A DNA stretch of 25,737 nt from Bacteroides fragilis. GTDB lineage: Bacteria > Bacillota > Clostridia > Lachnospirales > Lachnospiraceae. Numbering within the stretch: position 1 is the first letter of the stretch; every line of letters starts with the position of its first letter. Below the pieces are notes generated by a model, which was not told the DNA's origin, did not search any database, and saw only the letters and a program-made list of their open reading frames with translations. The stretch is from the NCBI GenBank assembly GCA_023664485.1, contig JAMPFK010000032.1, positions 1 to 25,737 of the forward strand, read 5' to 3'. This document shows, piece by piece, positions 8,198 through 16,776 of the stretch. A program made the position numbers and the translations under genes.

Positions 8198-8794
8198 TTA
8201 CAATTCCGTTCTTCCCTCTAATGCACGCAATAACGTTACTTCGTCAATATACTCCAAATCGCCGCCCACCGGCACGCCGCTGGCGATCCTTGTCACCCTT
8301 ACGCCGGTCGGCTTGATCAGCTTGCTGATATACATGGCGGTCGTTTCGCCCTCCAGGCTTGAATTGGTCGCAATGATGACCTCGCTGATATCCGCCTGGA
8401 GCCGCTGCATCAGCTCCTTCAGCCGGATATCATTCGGCCCGATTCCAAGCATAGGGGAAATAGCGCCGTGCAGAACATGATACACGCCCGTATATTTTCC
8501 CGTTTTTTCATATGCGGCCAGGTCCCTTGTATTTTCGACTACCATAATTGTCTTATGGTCCCGCGCCTCATTGGCGCAGACGGGGCAAAGCTCCTGCTCT
8601 GTCAAAGTAAAGCATTCCTTACAGTGTCTTACATTGGTCCGGGCCTCCACCATCGTTCCGGCCAGCCGCTCCACCTTTTCCTTAGGCATATTGATCAGGT
8701 GAAAAGCAAGCCTCTGCGCGGATTTCGTCCCGATTCCCGGCAGTCCGGCCAATTCTTCAATTAATTTGTTGATATGTCCGCCGTACAAGTCCAT
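8198..8794 (-). CDS. recR: Recombination mediator protein RecR
   Basis: The 198-residue protein acts with RecO and RecF in loading RecA at gaps. It shows the N-terminal helix-hairpin-helix (GLPGIGTKSAQRLAFHL, 17-33), the four-cysteine zinc site (C58, C61, C70, C73) and a Toprim domain starting TIMVVENTRD (82-91). Length and order are as expected. Its ATG overlaps the ybaB stop by one base (TGATG), implying translational coupling, and galM follows. Confidence 0.96.
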   Translation of the reverse strand: MDLYGGHINKLIEELAGLPGIGTKSAQRLAFHLINMPKEKVERLAGTMVEARTNVRHCKECFTLTEQELCPVCANEARDHKTIMVVENTRDLAAYEKTGKYTGVYHVLHGAISPMLGIGPNDIRLKELMQRLQADISEVIIATNSSLEGETTAMYISKLIKPTGVRVTRIASGVPVGGDLEYIDEVTLLRALEGRTEL

Positions 8795-9141
8795 CAGAAA
8801 GGTAATCCTCCGCCGAAGCCGCCGGCCATCTTATTCATTATTTCGGCATTCGCTTCCTCCGCCATGCGCAGCGCCTCATTCGCCGCGGCCATGACGAGAT
8901 CCTCCAGCATTTCAACATCGTCCGGGTCAACGACTTCCTGCGACAATTTTACCTTTGTGATTTCTTTTTTCCCTGTCACGGTCACTTCTACCGCGCCGCC
9001 GCCGGCTTTCGCCGTAAATTCCTTTGTTTCCAGTTCTTTCTGGCTTTCCTCCATCTGACGCTGCATCCTCTGGGCCTGCTTCATCAGATTGTTCATATTT
9101 CCCGGCATTCCGCCTCCCGGAAACCCTCCACGCTTTGCCAT
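8794..9141 (-). CDS. YbaB/EbfC nucleoid-associated protein
   Basis: The 115-residue DNA-binding protein has the typical Gly/Met-rich N-terminus (MAKRGGFPGGGMPGN), a helical 'LMKQAQRMQRQMEESQKEL' stretch, and the core 'GGGAVEVTVTGKKEITKVKL'. The Gly/Pro-rich tail is also usual. The start is set at the ATG at 9141 with GAGAGG upstream; the extra upstream codons to 9156 are unlikely. It lies between dnaX and recR, the classical position of this gene, and overlaps recR by one base. Confidence 0.95.
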   Translation of the reverse strand: MAKRGGFPGGGMPGNMNNLMKQAQRMQRQMEESQKELETKEFTAKAGGGAVEVTVTGKKEITKVKLSQEVVDPDDVEMLEDLVMAAANEALRMAEEANAEIMNKMAGGFGGGLPF

Positions 9142-9163
9142 AATAATCCTCTCCATTCCTGCT

Positions 9164-10738
9164 CTAATCTGTTTCTTCTTCTATTTCCATATGAATGATC
9201 TGACTCAGATCAACGTAATCCTGTGCGAAGTCACGGTCATTCCGTATGCTCTGGATCGTCACCTCGATTTCTTTGCCCGCGGTATTGGATACGAGCTGTT
9301 TCAACAGCTCCCTGTTCTCCTGTTTCAGAAAATAATCCGATGCCGGCCCGTCCTTCACGACGATCATGAGCTTATTATCTCCGCCAAGGCTCAGCCTTGC
9401 ATCCTTTAAATATTTTTTCATCGGCATGGAAGTTTCGCCGACGACCGCCGGCCAGTTTCCAACGACCGCCCTGATATCCTCCGGCACAGCCTTTTCCAGC
9501 TGCGCCCGCTTCTCCAATGCCTCTGCCGTCCGTGTGTTTTCCTGGCGGGACGCCGCTGCTTCCGTGGCGGGCGCCGCGATAACGCCTTTTTCCAGTTTTT
9601 CCTCTATTGCGCGGATCCTGTCAAGCATGGAGCCCGTATCGGTTTCCATACCCGGACGGCACAGCTTGATCAAAGCGATTTCGATTAAGATCCTCTTCTG
9701 TGCCGCATATTTAATCTGACCGGAGAGCTCGGAAAAAATACGGATATACCGCATGACCGTATCTGTCTCTATCCTTTGCGCTTCTTCTTTCAGCCTCGCC
9801 AGATTCTCGGCAGACACGTCGATAATATCTTCTATCGAATCAGACGTTCTGGCAAGCAGAAGATTCCGCAGATACCATGTAAAATCCGTAACGAACTGTG
9901 TCAGCTCCCTGCCCTGCATGACGATTTCTTCCAGCAGGGAAATGCAGCCCTGCACATCCCGCTTTGTCACATGCCCAAGCAGACGGCTGAATACGCCGGT
10001 GTCCACCGCGCCGAGAACATCCAGGACTTTGTCGTAAGTAAGCTCCTGCCCGAAGTGAAACGCGATGCACTGATCGAGCAGGCTGAGCGCATCACGAAAA
10101 GAGCCGTCCGCAGTTTTGGCAATATAACGGAGCGCCTTATCTTCTACCCGGATCTGCTCGACTTCCATCAGTTCCCTGAGTCTGTCCGTAATCGTGTCGA
10201 TTGAAATTCTCCGGAAATCATACCGCTGACAGCGGGACAATATCGTAATCGGTATTTTGTGGACCTCCGTTGTCGCCAGAATAAAGATCACATAGGACGG
10301 CGGCTCTTCCAGCGTTTTCAAAAGAGCGTTGAAAGCTCCTATGGACAGCATATGAACTTCATCGATAATATAAACCTTATAATTTCCTTCCGTCGGCGAA
10401 TAGGACACTTCGTCAACGATTTCTCTGATATTATCCACGCCGTTGTTGGACGCCGCGTCGATTTCAATGACGTTCATGCTGACGCCGGCCGCGATCGCCT
10501 TACAGGTCGGGCACTCCCGGCACGGACTACCGTCTGAGGGATTTTCACAATTCACCGCTTTGGCAAAAATCTTGGCAATAGAAGTTTTTCCCGTTCCCCT
10601 CGTTCCGCAGAAAAGATACGCGTGCCCGACCCGTCCTGCTCTGATCTGGTTCCTCAGCGTCGTTACAATATGTTCCTGCCCTTTCACATCCTCAAAACGA
10701 TCCGGCCGGAATTTCCGGTAAAGCGCCGTATATGACAT
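9164..10738 (-). CDS. dnaX: DNA polymerase III subunit gamma/tau
   Basis: The 524-residue clamp-loader ATPase has Walker A GTRGTGKTS (45-53), the zinc site C64-C73-C76-C79, Walker B/DExx region 'VYIIDEVHML' and sensor-1 'FILATTE'. The central collar domain and a C-terminal tau-like part follow. The start is the ATG at 10738 (MSYTALYRK), the conserved family start, with AAGGGG upstream; the 13 codons before it are unlikely. No clear A AAA AAG frameshift site was seen, so a separate gamma form is not supported. It heads the dnaX-ybaB-recR-galM group. In many clostridia ffs lies just upstream; here pfkA does. Confidence 0.96.
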   Translation of the reverse strand: MSYTALYRKFRPDRFEDVKGQEHIVTTLRNQIRAGRVGHAYLFCGTRGTGKTSIAKIFAKAVNCENPSDGSPCRECPTCKAIAAGVSMNVIEIDAASNNGVDNIREIVDEVSYSPTEGNYKVYIIDEVHMLSIGAFNALLKTLEEPPSYVIFILATTEVHKIPITILSRCQRYDFRRISIDTITDRLRELMEVEQIRVEDKALRYIAKTADGSFRDALSLLDQCIAFHFGQELTYDKVLDVLGAVDTGVFSRLLGHVTKRDVQGCISLLEEIVMQGRELTQFVTDFTWYLRNLLLARTSDSIEDIIDVSAENLARLKEEAQRIETDTVMRYIRIFSELSGQIKYAAQKRILIEIALIKLCRPGMETDTGSMLDRIRAIEEKLEKGVIAAPATEAAASRQENTRTAEALEKRAQLEKAVPEDIRAVVGNWPAVVGETSMPMKKYLKDARLSLGGDNKLMIVVKDGPASDYFLKQENRELLKQLVSNTAGKEIEVTIQSIRNDRDFAQDYVDLSQIIHMEIEEETD

Positions 10739-10785
10739 CGAAAGCCATACCCCTTTCTCAAATCCCAAGACAAGCATGTTTTCAT

Positions 10786-10847
10786 GGAGAATGCCCGTAC
10801 TCCGGGCATTCTCCAGCGTAAGAAGGATTTGTTCTGCAAATTACGCT
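10786..10847 (-). other. Nested inverted repeats between pfkA and dnaX
   Basis: A perfect 12-bp stem GGAGAATGCCCG (10786-10797) / CGGGCATTCTCC (10803-10814) is followed by AGCGTAA (10815-10821) / TTACGCT (10841-10847), which overlaps the pfkA stop. Neither is followed by a T-run on the minus strand. They may be a weak pfkA terminator or RNA-end protector; a standard intrinsic terminator is not supported. Confidence 0.55.
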
Positions 10848-11919
10848 AGTCGCCGAAACTGATGCCCGTCATCTTTGCTTCCTGCACGATAGTCGCATCC
10901 GGCGATACCATCTTCAATTTGCCCGCGACCTCTTCCAACGGAACTTTTACGACTTCTCTGTTCTTATAACCTACCATAAAGCCGTATTCGCCCTTTAAGA
11001 TCAGTTTCCCGGCTTCCGCGCCAAGGCGTGTCGCAAATACGCGGTCATAAGGACAGGGGCTTCCGCCGCGCTGTGTATGTCCGGGAACCGTTACGCGCAC
11101 ATCCTGCCCGGTCTTTTTCTGAATGCGGTCCGCAATCTCGTAGGAAACGGAAGGATACGCATAATTTTTCATCTTTTCCTTGTATTCCTTCTTGGAAAGC
11201 TTCGCGTCCTCTTTGGAAATCGCGCCTTCTGCAACGGCCATGATCGTAAACTTGGAACCACGGGACATACGCGCGTTGATCGCTTTCACGATCTTATCGA
11301 TATCATATGGAATTTCAGGAATCAGGATGATATCCGCGCCGCCCGCCATGCCGGCATTCAGCGTCAGCCATCCTACTTTATGTCCCATGACTTCCACGAT
11401 AAAAATACGTCCGTGGGAAGCCGCCGTCGTATGGATACAGTCGATGCAGTCCGTTGCGATATCGACCGCGCTCTGGAATCCGAACGTCATATCCGTTCCC
11501 CATAAGTCGTTATCGATCGTTTTCGGAAGCGTTACGACATTCAGGCCCTCTTCTCTCAGCATATTCGCCGTTTTGTGCGTACCGTTGCCGCCTAAAATAA
11601 CAAGGCAGTCCAGTTTCAGTTTATAATAATTCTGTTTCATCGCCTCCACTTTATCGAGGCCGTTCTCATCCGGCTCCCGCATCAGCTTGAACGGTGTTCT
11701 GGAACTGCCAAGGATTGTACCTCCTTTTGTCAGAATGCCCGAAAAATCCATTCCCGTCAGCATACGGAAGTCTCCATAGATCAATCCCTTATAGCCTTCT
11801 AAGAAGCCGTAGATCTCCACGTCCTCTCCACTGCATGACAGACATTTCACAACGCCCCGCATAGCGGCATTCAATGCCTGACAGTCTCCCCCGCTGGTCA
11901 GCATACCGATTCTTTTCAT
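10846..11919 (-). CDS. pfkA: 6-phosphofructokinase, group III type
   Basis: The 357-residue glycolytic enzyme phosphorylates fructose 6-phosphate. Visible motifs: N-terminal phosphate-binding MLTSGGDCQALNA (6-18), GGNGT (110-114), PKTIDND with the catalytic Asp (132-138), and MGHKVGWLTLNAGMAGGAD. The residue equivalent to E. coli Gly104 is Gly113, typical of ATP users. The one equivalent to Gly124 is Lys133, typical of pyrophosphate users and of group III ATP enzymes. ATP is the likelier donor, but this needs testing. The start is the ATG at 11919 with AGGAGG upstream; the longer form to 11976 is rejected. It is a single gene, divergent from the sugar ABC operon. Confidence 0.93.
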   Translation of the reverse strand: MKRIGMLTSGGDCQALNAAMRGVVKCLSCSGEDVEIYGFLEGYKGLIYGDFRMLTGMDFSGILTKGGTILGSSRTPFKLMREPDENGLDKVEAMKQNYYKLKLDCLVILGGNGTHKTANMLREEGLNVVTLPKTIDNDLWGTDMTFGFQSAVDIATDCIDCIHTTAASHGRIFIVEVMGHKVGWLTLNAGMAGGADIILIPEIPYDIDKIVKAINARMSRGSKFTIMAVAEGAISKEDAKLSKKEYKEKMKNYAYPSVSYEIADRIQKKTGQDVRVTVPGHTQRGGSPCPYDRVFATRLGAEAGKLILKGEYGFMVGYKNREVVKVPLEEVAGKLKMVSPDATIVQEAKMTGISFGD

Positions 11920-11990
11920 TCCGATTCCTCCTTTAGAATATTTTTTGATATGAGCTTTCCGTTTCTGCCAAAGCACACATATTTATATAA

Positions 11991-12019
11991 ATTATATATT
12001 ATTTTAAAGGGTATCGCAA
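11991..12019 (-). promoter_or_regulatory. Promoter of pfkA
   Basis: On the minus strand TTGCGA (12019-12014), a 17-nt spacer and TATAAT (11996-11991) lie about 70 bp before the pfkA ATG. Its -35 box is separated by only two bases from the -35 box of the divergent sugar-operon promoter. Confidence 0.7.
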
Positions 12020-12021
12020 CC

Positions 12022-12050
12022 TTGACCTTTCTCCCTTTTTTCAGTATAAT
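12022..12050 (+). promoter_or_regulatory. Promoter of the sugar ABC transporter operon
   Basis: TTGACC (12022-12027), a 17-nt spacer and TATAAT (12045-12050) form a near-consensus sigma-A promoter 41 bp before the ATPase ATG. No clear cre-like or repressor palindrome was found in the short leader. Confidence 0.8.
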
Positions 12051-12091
12051 GCGAACAGAAAAACATAGAAAGGCACAGGGCCCCGGCTATT

Positions 12092-13186
12092 ATGGAAGTA
12101 ATCTTACAAAATCTGACGAAAAAATTCCCGAACCGCGACAGGAGAAAACACGAAGACGTCGTCGCCGTCAATGACTTTACCTTTACGATTCCGGACGGAC
12201 AGCTGATCGGCCTGCTCGGTCCTTCCGGCTGCGGTAAAAGCACGACTCTCAGCCTGATCAGCGGCCTGCTTAAGCCGACGGGCGGTAAGATTTTCTTCGG
12301 AAAAGACGACGTTACGGATCTGCCGCCGGAAAACAGAGGCATCGGGCTGGTCTTTCAGAATTACGCCCTTTACCCGCACCTGACCGTAAAACAGAATATT
12401 CTTTTTCCGCTGCAGAATCTGAAAGGAAAAGACAAGCTGTCCAAAGCCGAAATGCTGCAAAAAGCGCAGGATGCGGCCAGACTCGTGCAGATAGACGAGC
12501 TCATGGAACGCAGGCCCGGCGAGCTTTCCGGCGGCCAGCAGCAGCGCGTCGCGATCGCCCGCGCCCTGGTCAAAATGCCGAGGGTCCTTTTGTTAGACGA
12601 ACCGCTCTCCAACCTGGACGCCCGTTTACGGCTCCAGACGAGGGAAGAAATCCGCAGGATTCAGAAAGAGACCGGAATCACCACGATTTTCGTGACCCAC
12701 GACCAGGAAGAGGCCATGAGCATTTCCGATATGATCGTCGTCATGAAAGAGGGCGTCGTACAGCAGATCGGAAAGCCGCAGGATGTCTATGACGATCCTT
12801 CCAATTTATTTGTCGCTAAATTTCTCGGCGCCCCGCCGATCAATGTCTTTGAAGGCCAGATTCGGGACGGCATGTTATATGTCGGCGGCGACGCCGTTTT
12901 TAACATACCGGATACCGCCGACCGCAGGGTCTATGCCGGCATCCGGCCGGAGGGCTTTCTTTTACAGGACGACGGCCCTCTCTGCTGTGAACTGAGCGGC
13001 GTGGAGGTCATGGGCCGCGATATCAGCGTCGTATCCCGGCATAAAGCGTCCCTGAACCCGGCAGTCCGCTCCATCGTCGGAACAGATAACCGGATCGATA
13101 CGTCGAAACCCATCATCCGATTTGCTCTCGTACCCCGCAAGGTATTCCTTTTCGACCATGAAACGGAAGAACGGATCGTCTTTTGA
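12092..13186 (+). CDS. CUT1 sugar ABC transporter ATPase (MsmK/UgpC/MalK type)
   Basis: The 364-residue ATPase shows Walker A GPSGCGKST, signature LSGGQQQRV, Walker B LLLDEPLSNLDARL and switch His in VTHDQEEA. A C-terminal TOBE/OB regulatory region lies at about 240-364, with 'AGIRPEGFLL'. These are hallmarks of ATPases serving carbohydrate importers of the MalFGK/CUT1 type. A basic insertion (RDRRKHED, about 15-22) sits in the first beta hairpin. The ribosome site is weak (AGGG 11 nt before ATG). It opens an operon with its two permeases and binding protein, an arrangement less common in Firmicutes, where one MsmX-type ATPase is often shared. A second such ATPase ends this window. Confidence 0.92.
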   Translation: MEVILQNLTKKFPNRDRRKHEDVVAVNDFTFTIPDGQLIGLLGPSGCGKSTTLSLISGLLKPTGGKIFFGKDDVTDLPPENRGIGLVFQNYALYPHLTVKQNILFPLQNLKGKDKLSKAEMLQKAQDAARLVQIDELMERRPGELSGGQQQRVAIARALVKMPRVLLLDEPLSNLDARLRLQTREEIRRIQKETGITTIFVTHDQEEAMSISDMIVVMKEGVVQQIGKPQDVYDDPSNLFVAKFLGAPPINVFEGQIRDGMLYVGGDAVFNIPDTADRRVYAGIRPEGFLLQDDGPLCCELSGVEVMGRDISVVSRHKASLNPAVRSIVGTDNRIDTSKPIIRFALVPRKVFLFDHETEERIVF

Positions 13187-13230
13187 ATAAAGTCCGCAGG
13201 CTGTAGAAGAGCAGGAATGGAGGATTCTTT

Positions 13231-14133
13231 ATGAAAAAAAAATTACGGGACAGCGGTCTGAAAGCATGGCTGTATCTTTTGCCGGCAGTTCTCTTTTTGG
13301 GAGTCTTTATGGTTTATCCCCTGATCGATGTTTTTATATATTCTTTTGAAGAAGGCTATAATTCCGCGTCCCAGACCTATTGGGGCATCGGTTCCTATAA
13401 TTATTCCTATGTCCTGCATGATCCTTATTTTTTACAGGCGGTCAAAAATACGTTTCTGCTGGTCGTCATTACCGTGCCGCTTTCCACAGGGATCGCCCTG
13501 CTCATTTCTACCGGACTGTGCTCTGTTAAACCGCTTGGAAATCTGTTCCAGACCATTTATTTTCTGCCCTATGTGACAAATACGCTGGCCGTCGGCCTCG
13601 TTTTCATGATCTTGTTTAAAAAGACCGCCTATTCCGACGGACTTATCAATCTGCTCATCTCCTGGTTCGGCGGAAATACCGTCGATTTTATCGACGGGCC
13701 GTACTGGGCGAAAATGTTCGTTCTGTGTTTTTATACGATCTGGGTCGTCATGCCCTTTAAAATCCTGATTCTGACGAGCGCTCTCTCATCGGTGAATCAG
13801 GAATACTATAACGCGGCCCGCGTGGACGGCACTTCACGCTTCCGCATTTTCATGCGCATTACGCTGCCGATGATCTCTCCGATGATCTTTTACCTGATTA
13901 TCACGGGCTTTATCGGCGCCTTCAAGGCATACAGCGATGTTGTCGCCCTGTTCGGAACGAACTTAAATGCGGCGGAAATGAATACGATCGTCGGTTACGT
14001 TTATGATATGCTCTATGGCGACAGCGGCGGTTATCCTTCCTATGCCTCTGCGGCGGCTGTCATTCTGTTCGCGATCGTGCTGACGATTACCTGTGTCAAC
14101 CTGTTGATCAGCAAAAGGAAAGTACATTATTAA
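13231..14133 (+). CDS. Carbohydrate ABC transporter permease, MalF/UgpA type
   Basis: The 300-residue protein has about six membrane segments, and the binding-protein-dependent transport signature 'EYYNAARVDGTSRFRIFMRITLPMI' (EAA loop, about 190-214) where the ATPase docks. Its 'LYLLPAVLFLGVFMVYPLIDVF' first helix is typical of CUT1 MalF-like subunits. The ATG has GGAGG 7 nt upstream and lies 44 bp after the ATPase stop. It pairs with the MalG-type subunit downstream. The substrate is a sugar or oligosaccharide; xylo-oligosaccharide is suggested only by the nearby GH120 gene. Confidence 0.93.
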   Translation: MKKKLRDSGLKAWLYLLPAVLFLGVFMVYPLIDVFIYSFEEGYNSASQTYWGIGSYNYSYVLHDPYFLQAVKNTFLLVVITVPLSTGIALLISTGLCSVKPLGNLFQTIYFLPYVTNTLAVGLVFMILFKKTAYSDGLINLLISWFGGNTVDFIDGPYWAKMFVLCFYTIWVVMPFKILILTSALSSVNQEYYNAARVDGTSRFRIFMRITLPMISPMIFYLIITGFIGAFKAYSDVVALFGTNLNAAEMNTIVGYVYDMLYGDSGGYPSYASAAAVILFAIVLTITCVNLLISKRKVHY

Positions 14134-14213
14134 ACAGTCATTCTCTGCAGGAAAATTTTTCAACCGGCAATTTGAGTCAGAGCAGTTTACTGCGATGACA
14201 TGGAGGAATTAAA
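14134..14213 (+). promoter_or_regulatory. Intra-operon leader with mosaic repeat module
   Basis: 14155-14177 is identical to the minus strand of 1393-1415 over 23 bp. After it, TCAGAGCAGTTTA, a small GCAGT/ACTGC hairpin and TGACATGGAGGA (the ribosome site) again resemble the leader of the CvpA-like gene. It is therefore a recurrent 5'-leader module within the ABC operon. Confidence 0.7.
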
Positions 14214-15077
14214 ATGGATTATGCCAAAATCGAAAAGAACGCCCGCGCCCGTAAAACGGCGGGAACTGTCATAACCTGTGTTTTTCTGGCCTTTTGGGCC
14301 ATCATCGTGCTGTTCCCTTTTTACTGGATGCTCTTAACATCCGTCAAAAGCTACGGCGCATATAATTCGGAGTATATTCCGAAATTTTACACCCTGTCCC
14401 CGACCCTTCAGAACTATGCGGACGCCTTTACCGCCGTATCGCTCGGACGGTATCTTGTGAATACGACGGTCTTCACCGTCGTGACAACGGCAGTTATGAT
14501 GCTCGTCATCACGCTTGCCGCGTTCGCGTTCGCGCGGCTGGAATTCCGGGGGAAAAATATCGTATTCCTCCTGTTCCTTTCCCTGATGATGATTCCGAAT
14601 GAACTCGTCATCATTACGAACTTCGTGACGATTACCAGCCTGGATATGCGCAACTCTTTTCCGGGCCTGATTCTGCCGTCCATTACTTCCGTTTTCTACA
14701 TTTATCTGTTAAAGGAAAACTTTGAACAGATTCCCGACAGCCTGTATTATGCGGCCAGGGTCGATGGCACGTCGGACCTCAGGTATCTTCTGAAGGTCAT
14801 GATACCGATATCGAAACCGACATTGATCACCATCGCGATCCTGAAAGTCATCGAATGCTGGAACTCCTATGTATGGCCCCGCCTGATTACCGATGACGAG
14901 CGGTATTTTCTCGTTTCCAACGGCATTCAGGAAATTCGGGAGAACGGCTTCGGAAGGGAAAATATCCCGGCGATGATGGCGGCCGTCGTCGTCATCTCGG
15001 TTCCGTTAATCGTTCTGTTCCTCGTTTTCCGCAATAAGATTATGGCCGGGGTATCGAGAGGAGGTTTAAAGGGATGA
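14214..15077 (+). CDS. Carbohydrate ABC transporter permease, MalG/UgpE type
   Basis: The 287-residue inner-membrane subunit has about six membrane segments and the EAA loop 'SLYYAARVDGTSDLRYLLKVMIP' (about 178-200). The N-terminal 'FLAFWAIIVLFPFYWMLLTSVKS' and the C-terminal 'MAGVSRGGLKG' are typical of MalG-like CUT1 subunits. GGAGG sits 7 nt before the ATG. Its last bases overlap the binding-protein gene by 4 nt (ATGA), indicating coupled translation. It works with the MalF-type permease as a heterodimer. Confidence 0.94.
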   Translation: MDYAKIEKNARARKTAGTVITCVFLAFWAIIVLFPFYWMLLTSVKSYGAYNSEYIPKFYTLSPTLQNYADAFTAVSLGRYLVNTTVFTVVTTAVMMLVITLAAFAFARLEFRGKNIVFLLFLSLMMIPNELVIITNFVTITSLDMRNSFPGLILPSITSVFYIYLLKENFEQIPDSLYYAARVDGTSDLRYLLKVMIPISKPTLITIAILKVIECWNSYVWPRLITDDERYFLVSNGIQEIRENGFGRENIPAMMAAVVVISVPLIVLFLVFRNKIMAGVSRGGLKG

Positions 15078-16675
15078 AAACATATAAACGGATTTTGCTG
15101 GCAGCCGGCTGCTGCATCATGCTCACCGGCTGTCACGGCAGAGAAGGATTAACGGCCTTTGAGATGCCCGCGGAATTTGACGCTTCTACCGATTACGAAA
15201 TTACCTTCTGGGCCAAAAACGATACCAACAAAACGCAGACCGCCATTTATGAGCAGGCGATTGCAGGTTTTGAAGCGTTATACCCGAACATCACCGTTAA
15301 TCTTCGCCTGTATACGGATTACGGCAAAATTTACAACGATGTGATCACCAATATCGCGACCGATACGACGCCGAACGTCTGCATCACTTACCCTGACCAT
15401 ATCGCAACTTATCTGACCGGCATTAACCTTGTCGTCCCTCTCGAAGAACTTTTTGCCGATGCCAGATATGGGCTGGGCGGGAGCGAGGTCCGTTTCGATT
15501 CCCCGAAAACAGAAGAAATTATTCCGCAGTTTCTGGATGAATGCTCTTTTGGCGGACATTATTATGCCATTCCCTACATGCGCTCCACCGAGGCCTGCTA
15601 TATCAATAAGACCTATGTGGAGGAGCTCGGCTACACTCTGCCCGATGCGCTTACATGGGATTTCGTCTGGGAAGTTTCCGAAGCGGCCATGGCACAGGAT
15701 GCGGAAGGAAATTATCTGGTCAACGGCCAGAAAGTCTTAATTCCTTTTCTCTATAAATCGACCGACAATATGATGATCCAAATGCTGAAGCAGCAAAACG
15801 CCGGCTACTCCACCGAGGCAGGCGAAATGCTTCTTTTTAACGATACGACGGAAGAATTCCTGCGCACGATAGCGGAACACGCTGAAAACGGCGCTTTCTC
15901 CACCTTTAAGATTTCAAGCTATCCCGCCAATTTTCTGAACGCGGGACAGTGTATCTTCGCGGTGGATTCCACGGCCGGCGCAACGTGGATGGGTACAAAT
16001 GCGCCGCTCTGCGATATCAGCCCCGACAAAATCGTAGAATTTGAAACGGCGGTCATGCCCATTCCGCAATTTGACACAGAGCATCCGCAGATGATTTCCC
16101 AGGGACCGTCCGTCTGCCTTTTCAACAAGGCCAATCCCCAGGAGGTTCTCGCGTCATGGCTGTTCGCCCAGTATTTGCTGACCAATGACGTTCAAATCGC
16201 CTACTCCGAAACGGAAGGATATGTTCCCGTTACTTCCAAGGCGCAGGCTTCCCCGGAATATCAGGATTATCTTTCCCGGTGCGGCGAGGACAATTCCGCC
16301 TATTACGATATTAAAATCCAGGCAGCCGGCCTGCTCCTTGACAATGTGGACAATACTTTTGTAACCCCGGTTTTCAACGGCTCTACTTCCCTTCGCGACG
16401 CTGCGGGCCAGCTCATCGAAAACACGGTTAAATCCGTTAAGCGCGGACAGACCGTTGATGATGCCTATATCGAAAAGCTCTATGCCGATACGATTTCCCT
16501 GTATCGTCTGGACCAGTCCGGCAGCCGGAATACGCCTTCCGCTTCCGGCAAAGCGGAGCTCGGAAAGCTGCCCGCCACATCCGTCGTCCTGCTTTCCTCT
16601 CTGGCAGGCGTCTGGTGTCTGATACTCCTCTGTCTCCTCCGACAGGCTGTAAAAAAGAGAAGAAATCAGTCATAA
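15074..16675 (+). CDS. Sugar-binding lipoprotein with an added C-terminal membrane anchor
   Basis: The 533-residue protein is the extracellular solute-binding component. It has a signal peptide with lipobox LTGC (Cys20) and a family-1 solute-binding core opening 'YEITFWAKNDTNKTQTAIYEQAIAGFE'. 'NVCITYPDHIATYL' and 'YYAIPYMRSTEACYINKTYVEELG' follow. Unusually, it ends with a hydrophobic helix (about 505-525) followed by KKRR, which would anchor the C-terminus in the membrane as well. At 533 residues it is longer than the usual 400-450. The start overlaps the MalG-type gene by 4 nt, with GAGAGGAGG upstream. It closes the transporter operon. Confidence 0.88.
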   Translation: MKTYKRILLAAGCCIMLTGCHGREGLTAFEMPAEFDASTDYEITFWAKNDTNKTQTAIYEQAIAGFEALYPNITVNLRLYTDYGKIYNDVITNIATDTTPNVCITYPDHIATYLTGINLVVPLEELFADARYGLGGSEVRFDSPKTEEIIPQFLDECSFGGHYYAIPYMRSTEACYINKTYVEELGYTLPDALTWDFVWEVSEAAMAQDAEGNYLVNGQKVLIPFLYKSTDNMMIQMLKQQNAGYSTEAGEMLLFNDTTEEFLRTIAEHAENGAFSTFKISSYPANFLNAGQCIFAVDSTAGATWMGTNAPLCDISPDKIVEFETAVMPIPQFDTEHPQMISQGPSVCLFNKANPQEVLASWLFAQYLLTNDVQIAYSETEGYVPVTSKAQASPEYQDYLSRCGEDNSAYYDIKIQAAGLLLDNVDNTFVTPVFNGSTSLRDAAGQLIENTVKSVKRGQTVDDAYIEKLYADTISLYRLDQSGSRNTPSASGKAELGKLPATSVVLLSSLAGVWCLILLCLLRQAVKKRRNQS

Positions 16676-16680
16676 TACTA

Positions 16681-16708
16681 TTGATTTCTCCAAGATATCA
16701 TGTATAAT
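16681..16708 (+). promoter_or_regulatory. Promoter of the 251-residue lipoprotein gene
   Basis: TTGATT (16681-16686), a 16-nt spacer and TATAAT (16703-16708) begin only 5 bp after the binding-protein stop codon, so the lipoprotein gene can be transcribed separately from the transporter. A perfect hairpin TGCCGT-TTTT-ACGGCA follows in the leader (16749-16764). Confidence 0.6.
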
Positions 16709-16776
16709 TATCTCGATGTTCATCAACAACCTATTTTAAGAGGAGGAATGCCGTTTTTACGGCAGAAGGAGAGAAA